64,000 bases of DNA. It comes from Halomonas socia (GTDB lineage: Bacteria; Pseudomonadota; Gammaproteobacteria; Pseudomonadales; Halomonadaceae). Location: positions 62,001 to 126,000 of the forward strand of contig NZ_CP048812.1 of the NCBI RefSeq assembly GCF_010977575.1, given 5' to 3'. The notes beneath the pieces are model-generated. The model had not been told where the DNA came from. It searched no databases and saw nothing but the letters and a program-made list of their open reading frames with translations. Position numbers and translations under genes: made by a program. Within the stretch, counting starts at the first letter, position 1. Every line of letters begins with the position of its first letter. Below, piece after piece: positions 45,171-53,468 of the stretch.

Positions 45171-46019
45171 ATGACCACACGCTATCTAAGCATCGAGCAG
45201 GTCGACATGACCTTCCACACCAAGGGTGGCTCGAGCAACGTACTCAAGGGCATCAACCTGAGCGTCGCCCGCGGCGAGTACATCTCGATCATCGGCCACT
45301 CCGGCTGCGGCAAGTCGACCCTGCTCAATATCATCGCCGGGCTGACCGACTCGACCTCCGGTGCGGTGATCCTCGACGGCAAGGAGGTCAACGCCCCGGG
45401 CCCCGATCGCAGCGTGGTGTTTCAGAACCACTCGCTGCTGCCGTGGTTGACCGTCTACGAGAATGTCGCGCTGGCGGTCAACAAGACCTGCGCCCGGACC
45501 AAGAGCAAGGCCGAGCGCCACGCCTGGATCCTCAAGAACCTGGAGATGGTGGGCATGGGCCATGCGCTGGACAAGCGTCCGGCGGAGATCTCCGGCGGCA
45601 TGAAGCAGCGCGTCGGCATCGCTCGGGCGCTGGCCATGGAACCCAAGGTGCTGCTGCTCGACGAACCGTTCGGTGCCCTCGACGCCCTGACCCGCGCCCA
45701 CCTCCAGGAGGAGGTAATGCGCATCCAGGATGAGCTCGGCAACACGGTGCTCATGATCACCCACGACGTCGACGAAGCGGTGCTGCTCTCCGACCGCATC
45801 GTGATGCTGACCAATGGCCCCTCGGCGTGTATCGGCGAAGTGCTCGACGTCGACCTGCCGCGGCCGCGCAACCGCATCACCCTGGCCGATGACCCGACCT
45901 ACAACCACTACCGCCAGGAGGTGCTACGTTTCCTCTACGAAAAGCAGCGCAAGGTCGAGCAGCTCGCCGAACGGCGCGACAAAGCCCCCACCCCCGAGGC
46001 CTCCAAGGCCCGAGCCTGA
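45171..46019 (+). CDS. nrtD: nitrate ABC transporter ATPase NrtD/NasD
   Basis: This 282-residue ATPase has Walker A GHSGCGKST (about residue 42), Q-loop VFQNHSLLPWLTVYENV, signature ISGGMKQR, Walker B VLLLDEPFGALD and H-loop MITHDVDEAV. The SLLPWLTVYENV segment is characteristic of NrtD/SsuB/TauB. It ends the nrtABD operon; no NrtC-type fusion is present. Confidence 0.93.
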   Translation: MTTRYLSIEQVDMTFHTKGGSSNVLKGINLSVARGEYISIIGHSGCGKSTLLNIIAGLTDSTSGAVILDGKEVNAPGPDRSVVFQNHSLLPWLTVYENVALAVNKTCARTKSKAERHAWILKNLEMVGMGHALDKRPAEISGGMKQRVGIARALAMEPKVLLLDEPFGALDALTRAHLQEEVMRIQDELGNTVLMITHDVDEAVLLSDRIVMLTNGPSACIGEVLDVDLPRPRNRITLADDPTYNHYRQEVLRFLYEKQRKVEQLAERRDKAPTPEASKARA

Positions 46020-46023
46020 AGAC

Positions 46024-46052
46024 TGCCGCGCCGCCCATCGGGCGGCGCGGCA
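46024..46052 (+). terminator. strong hairpin after nrtD
   Basis: A 13-bp perfect GC-only-type stem (46024-46036 with 46040-46052) with an ATC loop lies four bases after the nrtD stop. The T-run after it is weak (TTGG), yet the stem is strong enough to act as a terminator. Confidence 0.65.
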
Positions 46053-46137
46053 TTGGCATGGAATGATCACAAAGATGGCAACCTGGCGGGTGTCGAGCCA
46101 TGCTCATAGCCATCGCCCGCGACACAGAGCCCGCCCA

Positions 46138-47241
46138 GTGAGAGACTTCCCTCGCGTCACGGTATTCTACGACGAGCGCATGCTGGCCCATGAGCCAAGC
46201 GCCGATGCCGCTTTCCTCCCCGGCCGCATGGATACCCGCATCCGCCAACTGCTATCCAGGCTCGGCGTGCCCTGGAAATACCCCGAGCATCCCGGCCGGC
46301 TTACCGCCATCAACCAGTTCCTGGCCCTCGCGCCACTTCAGGGCGTCACCTTCGAGACGGGAAAGGCGGCCACTGCCGAGCAGCTAGGACGCGTTCACAC
46401 CTCGTCGTACCTCGAGCAGGTGTTCAAGCTGCGCGGCCAGCATGCCTGGCTGGACGTGGATACCACCGCGGTATCGCCGGGTAGCGTGGATGCCGCCGAA
46501 GTGGCCGCCGGCACCGCGATTGCCGCCGTCGAGTCGGTGGTCGCCGGCGCAAGCGACAGCGCCTTCGCCCTGGTACGCCCGCCGGGGCATCACGCCGAAC
46601 CGGTGCGCGCCCGGGGCTTCTGCCTGTTCAACAATGTGGCGGTGGCCGCTGCCCACGCCAAGGCGGCGCTGGGCTGCCCGCGCGTGATGATCCTTGACTG
46701 GGATGCGCATCACGGCAACGGCACCCAGGACATCTTCTGGGCTGACCCCGATGTGCTGTTCATCGACCTGCACCGTGGCGCTCCCTTCTATCCCGGCAGC
46801 GGTAGCCTGGACGAGATCGGTGAAGGACTCGGAGAAGGCACCACCGTCAACATCCCCCTGCCGGCCGATGCGGGCGACGCGGCCTATCTGCTGGCCTTCG
46901 AACGCATCCTCGAACCCGCGGCGGACTGGTTCAAACCCGACCTGATCCTGGTCTCGGCAGGCTTCGACCCCCACGCCCATGACCTGGCACTCAACGTCTC
47001 CTACCGCGGCTTCGCCTCGATGACACACCGCCTCAAGCAGCTTGCCGCCCGCCACAGCCAGGGCCGGCTGGCGTTCGTGCTCGAGGGCGGCTACAACCTG
47101 ATTTCGCTGTCACATGGCGTCAAGGCCGTGCTCGAGGTGCTCGCCGGCACAGTTCCGCCGCCGCCGGGCGAGTGCGGTATCGCCGAGGTCGAAGCCGCCG
47201 CCGCCTTTCACCACGGCGCCTTCAGCGACCCCTCACAGTGA
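46138..47241 (+). CDS. histone deacetylase-family amidohydrolase
   Basis: This zinc amidohydrolase of the arginase/deacetylase fold removes acetyl groups from polyamines, proteins or small molecules. Active-site motifs are complete: RPPGHHAEPVRARGFC (His-His), LDWDAHHGNGTQ (zinc ligands), SAGFDPHAHD and LEGGYNL. The conserved domain begins at VTVFYDERMLAHE. The start is uncertain: GTG at 46138 gives 367 residues; ATGs at 46063 and 46075 add a basic tail of doubtful reality, and none has a good ribosome site. The substrate is unknown; an ABC exporter follows after 65 bases. Confidence 0.85.
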   Translation: MRDFPRVTVFYDERMLAHEPSADAAFLPGRMDTRIRQLLSRLGVPWKYPEHPGRLTAINQFLALAPLQGVTFETGKAATAEQLGRVHTSSYLEQVFKLRGQHAWLDVDTTAVSPGSVDAAEVAAGTAIAAVESVVAGASDSAFALVRPPGHHAEPVRARGFCLFNNVAVAAAHAKAALGCPRVMILDWDAHHGNGTQDIFWADPDVLFIDLHRGAPFYPGSGSLDEIGEGLGEGTTVNIPLPADAGDAAYLLAFERILEPAADWFKPDLILVSAGFDPHAHDLALNVSYRGFASMTHRLKQLAARHSQGRLAFVLEGGYNLISLSHGVKAVLEVLAGTVPPPPGECGIAEVEAAAAFHHGAFSDPSQ

Positions 47242-47306
47242 ACGCCGCACCTGCGTGACTGACGGGTTACGCGTACACTGGCGGCTCCCCCGCCAGGAGC
47301 CCGTTC

Positions 47307-49160
47307 GTGTCGTCACCGCCCGCCCCCGACCGTGACAGCAGCAATCCCCTCGCCGGGTTCTTCGGCGTGTTTCGCTACAGCCGCCGGGCGCTCGGCCTGG
47401 TGTGGGAGACCTCGCGCTGGATGACCCTGGGGCTGATGCTCTGCACCCTGGTCGCCGGGGTGCTGCCGGCAGTGGCGGCCTGGGTAGGCCAGTTGATCGT
47501 CGACGGCGTGGTCGCCGCCATGGAGGCCCACCGCGCGGCCAGCGATCCCGAGCTGCTCGCACTGATCACCCCGGTGCTGTGGCTGGTGGCGCTGGAGGGG
47601 CTGATCATCGCGCTGATCGCGCTGGCCCAGCGCGGCCTGGCCGCCCAGCAGTCGTTGCTGCGGGCGCTGCTCGGCCAGAAGGTCAACGTGATGATTCTCG
47701 AGAAGGCCGGGAGACTCTCGCTGGCGCAGTTCGAGGACTCCGAGCTCTACGACCAGCTGACCCGGGCCCGCCGCGAGGCCTCGACCCGCCCCCTGGCGCT
47801 GGTCAACAAGACCTTCGGGCTGCTGCAGAACGCCATCTCGCTGGCCAGCTTCGGCGTGCTGCTGGTGCAGTTCTCGCCCTGGGCGCTACTGCTGCTGGTG
47901 GCAGGCGCCCTGCCGGTGTTCATCTCCGAGGCCAAGTTCTCCGGCGACGCTTTCCGGCTGTTCCGCTGGCGCTCGCCGCAGACCCGCATGCAGATCTACC
48001 TGGAGACCGTGCTGGCCCGCGAGGACAGCATCAAGGAGGTCAAGCTGTTCGGCCTCGAGGGCCTGTTCCTGCAGCGCTATCGCGATATCTTCACCCGGCT
48101 GTTCGCCGAGGATCGCCTGCTGACACTGCGCCGCGAGAGCTGGGGCTTCCTGCTCGGCCTGCTCGGCACCCTGACCTTCTACGGCGCCTACGGCTGGGTG
48201 GTGGTGGAGACCATCGCCGGCGGCCTCACGCTGGGCGAGATGACCATGTACCTGATGGTCTTCAAGCAGGGCCAGGCGGCGCTCTCGGCCAGCCTCACCG
48301 CGATCAGCGGCATGTACGAGGACAACCTCTACCTCTCGAACCTCTACGAGTACCTGGAGCAGCCGGTGGAGGACGGCAGCGGCACCCTTACCCAAGGTGC
48401 CACGCCCGGCGATGGCCTGCGTTTCGAGGACGTCGCCTTCGCCTATCCCGGTGGCGAGGAGGTGCTGCACGATATCAACCTGCACCTCGCCCCGGGCCAG
48501 AGCCTCGCCCTGGTGGGCGAGAACGGCTCTGGCAAGACCACCCTGATCAAGCTGCTGACGCGGCTGTACCACCCCACCCAGGGACGCATCCTGCTGGATG
48601 GCAGCGACCTGCGCGCCTGGCAGACCGAGGCCCTGCGCGAGCGCATCGGCGTGATTTTCCAGGATTTCGTGCGCTACCAGCTGCAGGTCGGCGAGAACCT
48701 CGGGGTCGGCGACACCCACGCCTTCGAGGACCAGCAGCGCTGGCAGGAGGCCGCCCGCCACGGCATGGCCGACGACTTCATCGCGCGCATGGCCAGCGGC
48801 TACCAGACCCAGCTGGGCCGCTGGTTCAAGGGCGGCCAGGAACTCTCCGGCGGGCAGTGGCAAAAGATCGCCCTGTCGCGGGCCTATATGCGCGAGAACG
48901 CCGATATCCTGGTGCTCGACGAGCCCACCGCAGCCATGGACGCCGCCGCCGAAGCGGAGATCTTCGCGCGCTTTCGCGAACATGGACGCGACAAGATGAC
49001 CATCCTCATCTCGCATCGCTTCTCCACGGTGCGCAGCGCCGAACAGATCCTGGTCATCGACCGCGGCGAGATCATCGAACGCGGCACCCACGACCAGCTG
49101 CTGGCCGCCGACGGGCGCTACGCCACGCTGTTCCGGCTCCAGGCCAAGGGATATCGCTGA
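47307..49160 (+). CDS. ABC exporter half-transporter (membrane + ATPase domains)
   Basis: This 617-residue protein fuses a six-helix exporter domain (about 30-345) to an ATPase domain (about 370-610). ATPase motifs: GENGSGKTT, VIFQDFVRYQLQV, LSGGQWQK and ILVLDEPTAAMD, then ISHRFSTVRSAEQI. It would work as a homodimer and resembles lipid, peptide or drug exporters; the substrate is unknown. The start is GTG with AGGAG upstream. It may be co-transcribed with the deacetylase-family gene. Confidence 0.9.
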   Translation: MSSPPAPDRDSSNPLAGFFGVFRYSRRALGLVWETSRWMTLGLMLCTLVAGVLPAVAAWVGQLIVDGVVAAMEAHRAASDPELLALITPVLWLVALEGLIIALIALAQRGLAAQQSLLRALLGQKVNVMILEKAGRLSLAQFEDSELYDQLTRARREASTRPLALVNKTFGLLQNAISLASFGVLLVQFSPWALLLLVAGALPVFISEAKFSGDAFRLFRWRSPQTRMQIYLETVLAREDSIKEVKLFGLEGLFLQRYRDIFTRLFAEDRLLTLRRESWGFLLGLLGTLTFYGAYGWVVVETIAGGLTLGEMTMYLMVFKQGQAALSASLTAISGMYEDNLYLSNLYEYLEQPVEDGSGTLTQGATPGDGLRFEDVAFAYPGGEEVLHDINLHLAPGQSLALVGENGSGKTTLIKLLTRLYHPTQGRILLDGSDLRAWQTEALRERIGVIFQDFVRYQLQVGENLGVGDTHAFEDQQRWQEAARHGMADDFIARMASGYQTQLGRWFKGGQELSGGQWQKIALSRAYMRENADILVLDEPTAAMDAAAEAEIFARFREHGRDKMTILISHRFSTVRSAEQILVIDRGEIIERGTHDQLLAADGRYATLFRLQAKGYR

Positions 49161-49192
49161 CAGCCCGGGCTCAACGGCTCTCTCCCGACCGC

Positions 49193-49221
49193 TTGACGCT
49201 TGATCAGCGATTGTTTATAAG
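49193..49221 (+). promoter_or_regulatory. sigma-70 promoter for the DUF1127 gene
   Basis: TTGACG and TATAAG are separated by exactly 17 bases, close to consensus. The predicted start is near 49228, giving a leader of about 255 bases before the DUF1127-like gene. Confidence 0.7.
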
Positions 49222-49481
49222 AAAAAGGTCACTCACCTCAGGTGGGCGGCGTTCAACCTATCCAGAGACCGTTTTCTCATGCGCTGGCAAACCCGCGTCA
49301 ACCGTCCAAGCAAGCTACATCGCATTGCCAATAATGCGATGCGAGCCTGCCGTTGCCGCGTGCCAATCCGATACTGAGAAACGATGGCCGCGGCATGTGT
49401 CGCGGCCATGTGATTACCCCCGCTGTATTCGGTCATCTCCTGTTCGCGCTGCATCCCGGCCTCCCGCAAGGAGACCGAGAA
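49222..49481 (+). other. long leader with short ORF and hairpin
   Basis: The leader holds a CACCTCAGGTG palindrome near its 5' end, a 32-codon frame at 49279-49377 (start MRWQTRVNRPSKLHRIANNA, eight Arg, two Cys) with a weak ribosome site, and a nine-base perfect hairpin at 49384-49409 (ATGGCCGCG with CGCGGCCAT). The hairpin has no T-tract, so it is not a terminator. The combination suggests post-transcriptional control of the small protein that follows; this is inference. Confidence 0.45.
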
Positions 49482-49709
49482 ATGGCAATTTCCCCTAGCC
49501 TCAAGAGCCTGCTTCACGCACTGCGCAGCCGTGCGATCAAGCGTCGTCAATTCGCTCAACTCAGGGAGTGCGACCCACGCATGCTCAAGGACATGGGCCT
49601 GCGCTGGGAGCGCGGCACCCTGGTCGCCATCAATCCCGAGCGTGATCCATCAGGCACTACCCGCGACGCGCATGAGACCTGTCCCCACTGCGGGAGCAGA
49701 CTGACGTAG
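49482..49709 (+). CDS. DUF1127-like small protein
   Basis: This 75-residue basic protein has a DUF1127-type core (LRSRAIKRRQFAQLRECDPRMLKDMGLRWERG) common in small stress-related proteins that may bind RNA or a partner. Unusually for the family it has a C-terminal tail with a CPHCG motif, half of a zinc ribbon. AAGGAG precedes the ATG at 49482. It has its own promoter, a long leader and a strong terminator, so it is a monocistronic unit. Function is not established here. Confidence 0.75.
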   Translation: MAISPSLKSLLHALRSRAIKRRQFAQLRECDPRMLKDMGLRWERGTLVAINPERDPSGTTRDAHETCPHCGSRLT

Positions 49710-49711
49710 CC

Positions 49712-49746
49712 AACGCCCCGGCCACAGGACGTGGCCGGGGCGTTTT
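49712..49746 (+). terminator. intrinsic terminator after the DUF1127 gene
   Basis: A 14-bp perfect stem (49712-49725 with 49731-49744) with an AGGAC loop ends in TTTT. Confidence 0.92.
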
Positions 49747-49860
49747 CGCTGGCCCATACAGTACCGCCCGCCTCATTCGTCAGCCCCTTACTCATTAGCC
49801 GAGTGAATATCACCCTAAGAATCACTAGAATCGACGTTTCGCTTCGCTGCCGGACACGCC

Positions 49861-51120
49861 ATGAGTTCTGCCCACGCCGCCGACCCACCCGCCGAAGAGC
49901 GGGTTGCCCTGCATCGCCAACCCGGCTTTGTGAGTTTCCTGGTATCGCGCCTGGCAGCGGTGTTCGCCATGCAGATCCAGGCAGTGGTGGTGGCCTGGCA
50001 GGTGTATGCGATTACCCGCGATCCGATGTCGCTGGCCTATGTGGGCCTGGCCCAGTTCCTGCCCATGGTGGTGCTGTTGCTGCCCGCCGGCGACCTGGTC
50101 GATCGTTTTCCGCGCAAGCGCATCCTGCAGCTGAGCTGGGGCGTCCAGGGGGTATGCAGCGCCCTGCTGCTCGCGTTATCGCTGGCCGCCAGCGAGCGGG
50201 TCGGGGCCTTCTACGCGGTGCTCGCGCTGTTCGGCTGCGCCCGCGCCTTCACCGGCCCCACCCTGCAGAGCCTGCTGCCCAATATCGTGCCACGCAGCCA
50301 GCTCGCCCAGGCCATCGCCTTGAACAGCTCAATCATGAAGATCGCGGTGATCGGTGGCCCGCTGCTCGGCGGGATTCTCTATGCGCTGGGCGGGGGTGGG
50401 CTCGCCTATGCGGTATGCCTGGGCTGCTTCGCTGTCGCGCTGGTTCTGCTGGTACCGGTGCCGATCCGCTTCGCCGAGGCTAGCCAGGCGCTTGAAGCCA
50501 CTGCCTGGCGGCGCTTCACCGCCGGCATCGGCTATATCCGCCGCCAGCCGATCATTCTCGGCGCCATCTCGCTGGACCTGTTCGCGGTGCTGCTGGGTGG
50601 GGTAATCGCGCTACTGCCCATCTATGCCCAGGAGGTGCTCCATGTCGGCCCCGAGGGGCTCGGCGCACTGCGTAGCGCCATCGCCGTCGGCGCCCTGCTG
50701 ATGGGGCTCTATCTGGGGCTGCGCGGCATCAAGCGACACGCCGGCATGGTGATGTTCGTGGCCGTGGCAGTATTCGGCATTGCCAACCTGGTGTTTGCCT
50801 TCTCGACGCTGTTCTGGCTGTCGCTGCTGGCCATGCTGGTGGCCGGCGCCGCCGACATGATCAGCGTCTATGTGCGCATGACGGTGATCCAGTTGGCCAC
50901 CCCCGACGCGATGCGCGGCCGGGTCAATGCCGTCAACATGCTGTTCATCGGCTCCTCCAACGAGCTCGGCGAGTTCCGCGCCGGCAGCATGGCGGCCTGG
51001 CTCGGCGCCGTGCCGGCGGCGGTGATCGGTGGCCTGGGAACCCTGGCCGTGGTCGGCGCCTGGATGCGGCTGTTCCCCACCCTGCGCCGCGTCGACCGCT
51101 TCGATGACGCCTCGCGCTGA
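49861..51120 (+). CDS. MFS transporter (EntS/MFS_3-like)
   Basis: This 419-residue carrier has about 12 hydrophobic helices after a 15-residue cytoplasmic start. Segments such as FPRKRILQLSWGVQGVC (helix 2-3 loop), TGPTLQSLLPNIVPRSQLAQAIALNSS and GVIALLPIYAQEVLHVG place it in the MFS_3 group with enterobactin and macrolide exporters. It probably exports a small molecule; nothing nearby identifies it. Confidence 0.87.
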   Translation: MSSAHAADPPAEERVALHRQPGFVSFLVSRLAAVFAMQIQAVVVAWQVYAITRDPMSLAYVGLAQFLPMVVLLLPAGDLVDRFPRKRILQLSWGVQGVCSALLLALSLAASERVGAFYAVLALFGCARAFTGPTLQSLLPNIVPRSQLAQAIALNSSIMKIAVIGGPLLGGILYALGGGGLAYAVCLGCFAVALVLLVPVPIRFAEASQALEATAWRRFTAGIGYIRRQPIILGAISLDLFAVLLGGVIALLPIYAQEVLHVGPEGLGALRSAIAVGALLMGLYLGLRGIKRHAGMVMFVAVAVFGIANLVFAFSTLFWLSLLAMLVAGAADMISVYVRMTVIQLATPDAMRGRVNAVNMLFIGSSNELGEFRAGSMAAWLGAVPAAVIGGLGTLAVVGAWMRLFPTLRRVDRFDDASR

Positions 51121-51187
51121 CAGTGTTCAGCGGCCTGGCAATTTGCGTCTAGACTGGCTGAGGAGTCGTCATCAAGAGGAGAGCACC

Positions 51188-51616
51188 ATGTCCACTCCCC
51201 GCCAACATAGCGGCAGCTGCCTGTGCGGCGCCGTGACCCTGAGCGTCGAGGTCGAATCCGACGAGGTCGCTGCCTGCCACTGCAGCCTGTGTCGCCGCTG
51301 GGGCGGTGGCCCGCTGCTGGCACTGGAGGGCGCCAGCTCAATAGACCTCGTCGGCGAACACAACGTCACGGTGTATCCCTCCTCCGAGTGGGCCGAGCGC
51401 GGCTTCTGCCGGCACTGTGGCACGCATCTGTTCTACCGCCTGAAGAGCGGCGGGCACCACGCCGTGCCGGTAGGGCTGGTCGACCAGGGCCACGGCTGGC
51501 ACTTCGCCAGCCAGATCTTCATCGACGAGAAGCCCGGCTACTACGCCTTCGCCAACGACACCCACGATATGACCGGCGATCAGGTGTTCGCGGCGTTCAA
51601 TGGCGAAGATCAATGA
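51188..51616 (+). CDS. GFA family zinc protein
   Basis: This 142-residue protein belongs to the GFA/CENP-V family. Zinc-binding cysteines are visible in GSCLCGAV, ACHCSLCRRW and GFCRHCGTHLFYR. The family includes a protein first named glutathione-dependent formaldehyde-activating enzyme; that activity is disputed and function here is unknown. GAGGAGA precedes the ATG; an in-frame opening to 51029 lies within the MFS gene. Confidence 0.9.
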   Translation: MSTPRQHSGSCLCGAVTLSVEVESDEVAACHCSLCRRWGGGPLLALEGASSIDLVGEHNVTVYPSSEWAERGFCRHCGTHLFYRLKSGGHHAVPVGLVDQGHGWHFASQIFIDEKPGYYAFANDTHDMTGDQVFAAFNGEDQ

Positions 51617-51645
51617 TTAACCAATCACTCGGCTCGCGACCGCGC

Positions 51646-52368
51646 TCAATCTCTACCGAACAGGTTCTTCTGCACTTCCCGGAGATGCTCCTCGAGTAGC
51701 GCCCTGGCCGTATCTTCGTCGCGATCGCGCAGCGCCGCGACAATGGCGCGGTGCTGCATTTCGTAGCGCTTGCGCCGCTCGGGGGTGAGTGATATTCGCT
51801 TGAGACGCCCCCACTCGCCCTCTTCGCGCACCACATTGGTCAGCTCCAGGATACGCAGGAAGAAACTGTTGTGAGTGGCTTCGGCAAATGCCTGATGCAG
51901 CGCGCCGTCCCAATGTTCGAACTCCTCGATGGCAGTAGCACCTTCAGAGCGGAGAATGCACTCGTCCATGCGCTCGAAATCAGAGGCCGTAGCATAACGC
52001 ACGATCAGCGCCACCATCTGCGGCTCGATCAGCAGCCGCGCTTCCATCAGCTGCGCCGGACTCGTCTGGATGGCCACCGCGCGAGCGCCCGCCCTGGGTT
52101 CACCTCGAGGCTCCACCAGCTCGCCGACACGCTCCGAGACGAAGGTGCCGCTGCCCACCACCTGGGTGATCAAGCCCTGTTGCTTGAAGTTACCGAGTAC
52201 CCGCCTGACTGCCCCACGCGATGCAGCAAAGCGTTCGCTCAGCTCGCGCTCGGTAGGCAGCCGATGCCCTGCAGGGAAACTGCCGCTTTCGATCTGCTGC
52301 TGAAGATAGCGGGACAGGGAACGCGCGCCGTCGGCGCGTACCGCCTTGCCCAGTGTCTTGTCACTCAC
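51646..52368 (-). CDS. GntR-family regulator (FCD/FadR subfamily)
   Basis: This 240-residue regulator has a winged helix-turn-helix (about residues 15-75, LPTERELSERFAASRGAVRRVL) and an all-helical FCD domain with metal-ligand residues (DGALHQAFAEATHNSF and the HRAIVAAL helix). The start is taken as GTG at 52368 with AAGGA upstream; in-frame sequence to 52398 overlaps the operator cluster. It is divergent from an FAH enzyme and a tripartite transporter and probably represses them until their acid substrate appears. Confidence 0.87.
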   Translation of the reverse strand: MSDKTLGKAVRADGARSLSRYLQQQIESGSFPAGHRLPTERELSERFAASRGAVRRVLGNFKQQGLITQVVGSGTFVSERVGELVEPRGEPRAGARAVAIQTSPAQLMEARLLIEPQMVALIVRYATASDFERMDECILRSEGATAIEEFEHWDGALHQAFAEATHNSFFLRILELTNVVREEGEWGRLKRISLTPERRKRYEMQHRAIVAALRDRDEDTARALLEEHLREVQKNLFGRD

Positions 52369-52387
52369 AGGCTGTCCTTGATCCTGA

Positions 52388-52497
52388 TACCAATTCAATC
52401 ATCAATGCAGCAAAGTTATACCATTTGGTCCCACTATTCAAAAAACCCCCTTGAATTGGTACATTTTTAGTTCTAGTCTCGATGAATACGGGACCAA
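52388..52497. promoter_or_regulatory. GntR operator cluster
   Basis: TACCAATTCAA (52388-52398) recurs inverted as TTGAATTGGTA (52451-52461). ACCATTTGGT (52420-52429) is an internal dyad, and TTGGTCCC (52425-52432) recurs inverted as GGGACCAA (52490-52497). All share the ACCA/TGGT half-site common among FCD-type GntR operators. The cluster spans both divergent promoters. Confidence 0.6.
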
Positions 52498-52523
52498 AAC
52501 AAACCTATGGAGAACCAAGCCAG

Positions 52524-53408
52524 ATGAAATTCGCCACGCTCCGCTCAAGCCCCGACCAGCCGGCTTTCGTCGCCCTGGTCGATGGGGACGCCCAGCGCTA
52601 CTGGCCGCTATCCGATCTGATAGCCGATTTCTCGGGAGATATGCACCAACTGGTGCAGGCATGGGACAGTATTCGGGAGAATATCTCTCCTAGCGGTGAC
52701 GGCCAGCCACTCAGCGGGGTACGAGTGGAAGCCCCCATACATCCGCAGCGCAACATGTTCTGCGTGGGCAAGAACTACTTCGAGCACGCCGCCGAATTCA
52801 GCAACTCGGGCTTCGACAGCAGTACCAGTGCCGACGATGTAGTACCAAAGTTCCCGATCATCTTTACCAAGGCCTATAGCACCCTGATCGCCGACGGTGA
52901 CGAGATTCCACGCCACGCCTCGGTGACCGAGCAGCTCGACTACGAGGCCGAGTTCGCCATCATCATCGGCAAGGGCGGACGCGGTATCCGCAAGGCCCAA
53001 GCCTTCGACCACGTGTGGGGCTACACCGTGGCCAACGACGTCACCGCCCGCGACCTGCAGAAGAATCACAAGCAGTGGCACCTGGCCAAATCCCTGGACG
53101 GCCTGTGCCCGATGGGGCCTTGGATCACCACCGCCGACGAAATCGATCCCAGCAACGCCAGCATCAAGTGCTGGGTCAACGGCGAGCTGCGCCAGGACTC
53201 CAATATCGGTCAGCTGATTTTCGACATTCCCACCTTGATCGAAACCATCTCAGCCGGCATCGCACTCAAGCCGGGAGACGTGATCATCACCGGCACCCCG
53301 GTCGGGGTCGGCATCGGCTTCGAGCCTCCCAAGTTCCTGCAGACCGGCGACGTGGTACGCGTCGAAATCGAAGGCATGGGGGCAATCGAGAACCAGGTCG
53401 GCCGATAG
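52524..53408 (+). CDS. fumarylacetoacetate hydrolase-family protein
   Basis: This 294-residue enzyme has the FAH fold with Mg2+ ligands in LDYEAEFAIIIGKGGRGI and the ANDVTARDLQ motif, plus KSLDGLCPMGPWI and GDVIITGTPVGVGIG. Family members cleave or isomerise 2-keto or 1,3-diketo acids (fumarylpyruvate, hydroxyheptadienedioate, oxaloacetate). The MKFATLRS start at 52524 follows GGAGA at about 10 bases; an earlier ATG at 52482 overlaps operator sequence. It leads an operon with a tripartite tricarboxylate transporter, so it probably processes the imported acid. Exact reaction unknown. Confidence 0.85.
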   Translation: MKFATLRSSPDQPAFVALVDGDAQRYWPLSDLIADFSGDMHQLVQAWDSIRENISPSGDGQPLSGVRVEAPIHPQRNMFCVGKNYFEHAAEFSNSGFDSSTSADDVVPKFPIIFTKAYSTLIADGDEIPRHASVTEQLDYEAEFAIIIGKGGRGIRKAQAFDHVWGYTVANDVTARDLQKNHKQWHLAKSLDGLCPMGPWITTADEIDPSNASIKCWVNGELRQDSNIGQLIFDIPTLIETISAGIALKPGDVIITGTPVGVGIGFEPPKFLQTGDVVRVEIEGMGAIENQVGR

Positions 53409-53468
53409 CCGCCCATCAGGTAAACGCACCGGGTCAACAATATTTCACAACAACACCAGGAGCACGCC

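Noticed and set aside
47402-49498. 698-codon frame in the second reading frame of the ABC exporter
   Set aside because: Pro/Arg/Gly-rich with no domain; the overlapping exporter has complete ATPase motifs.
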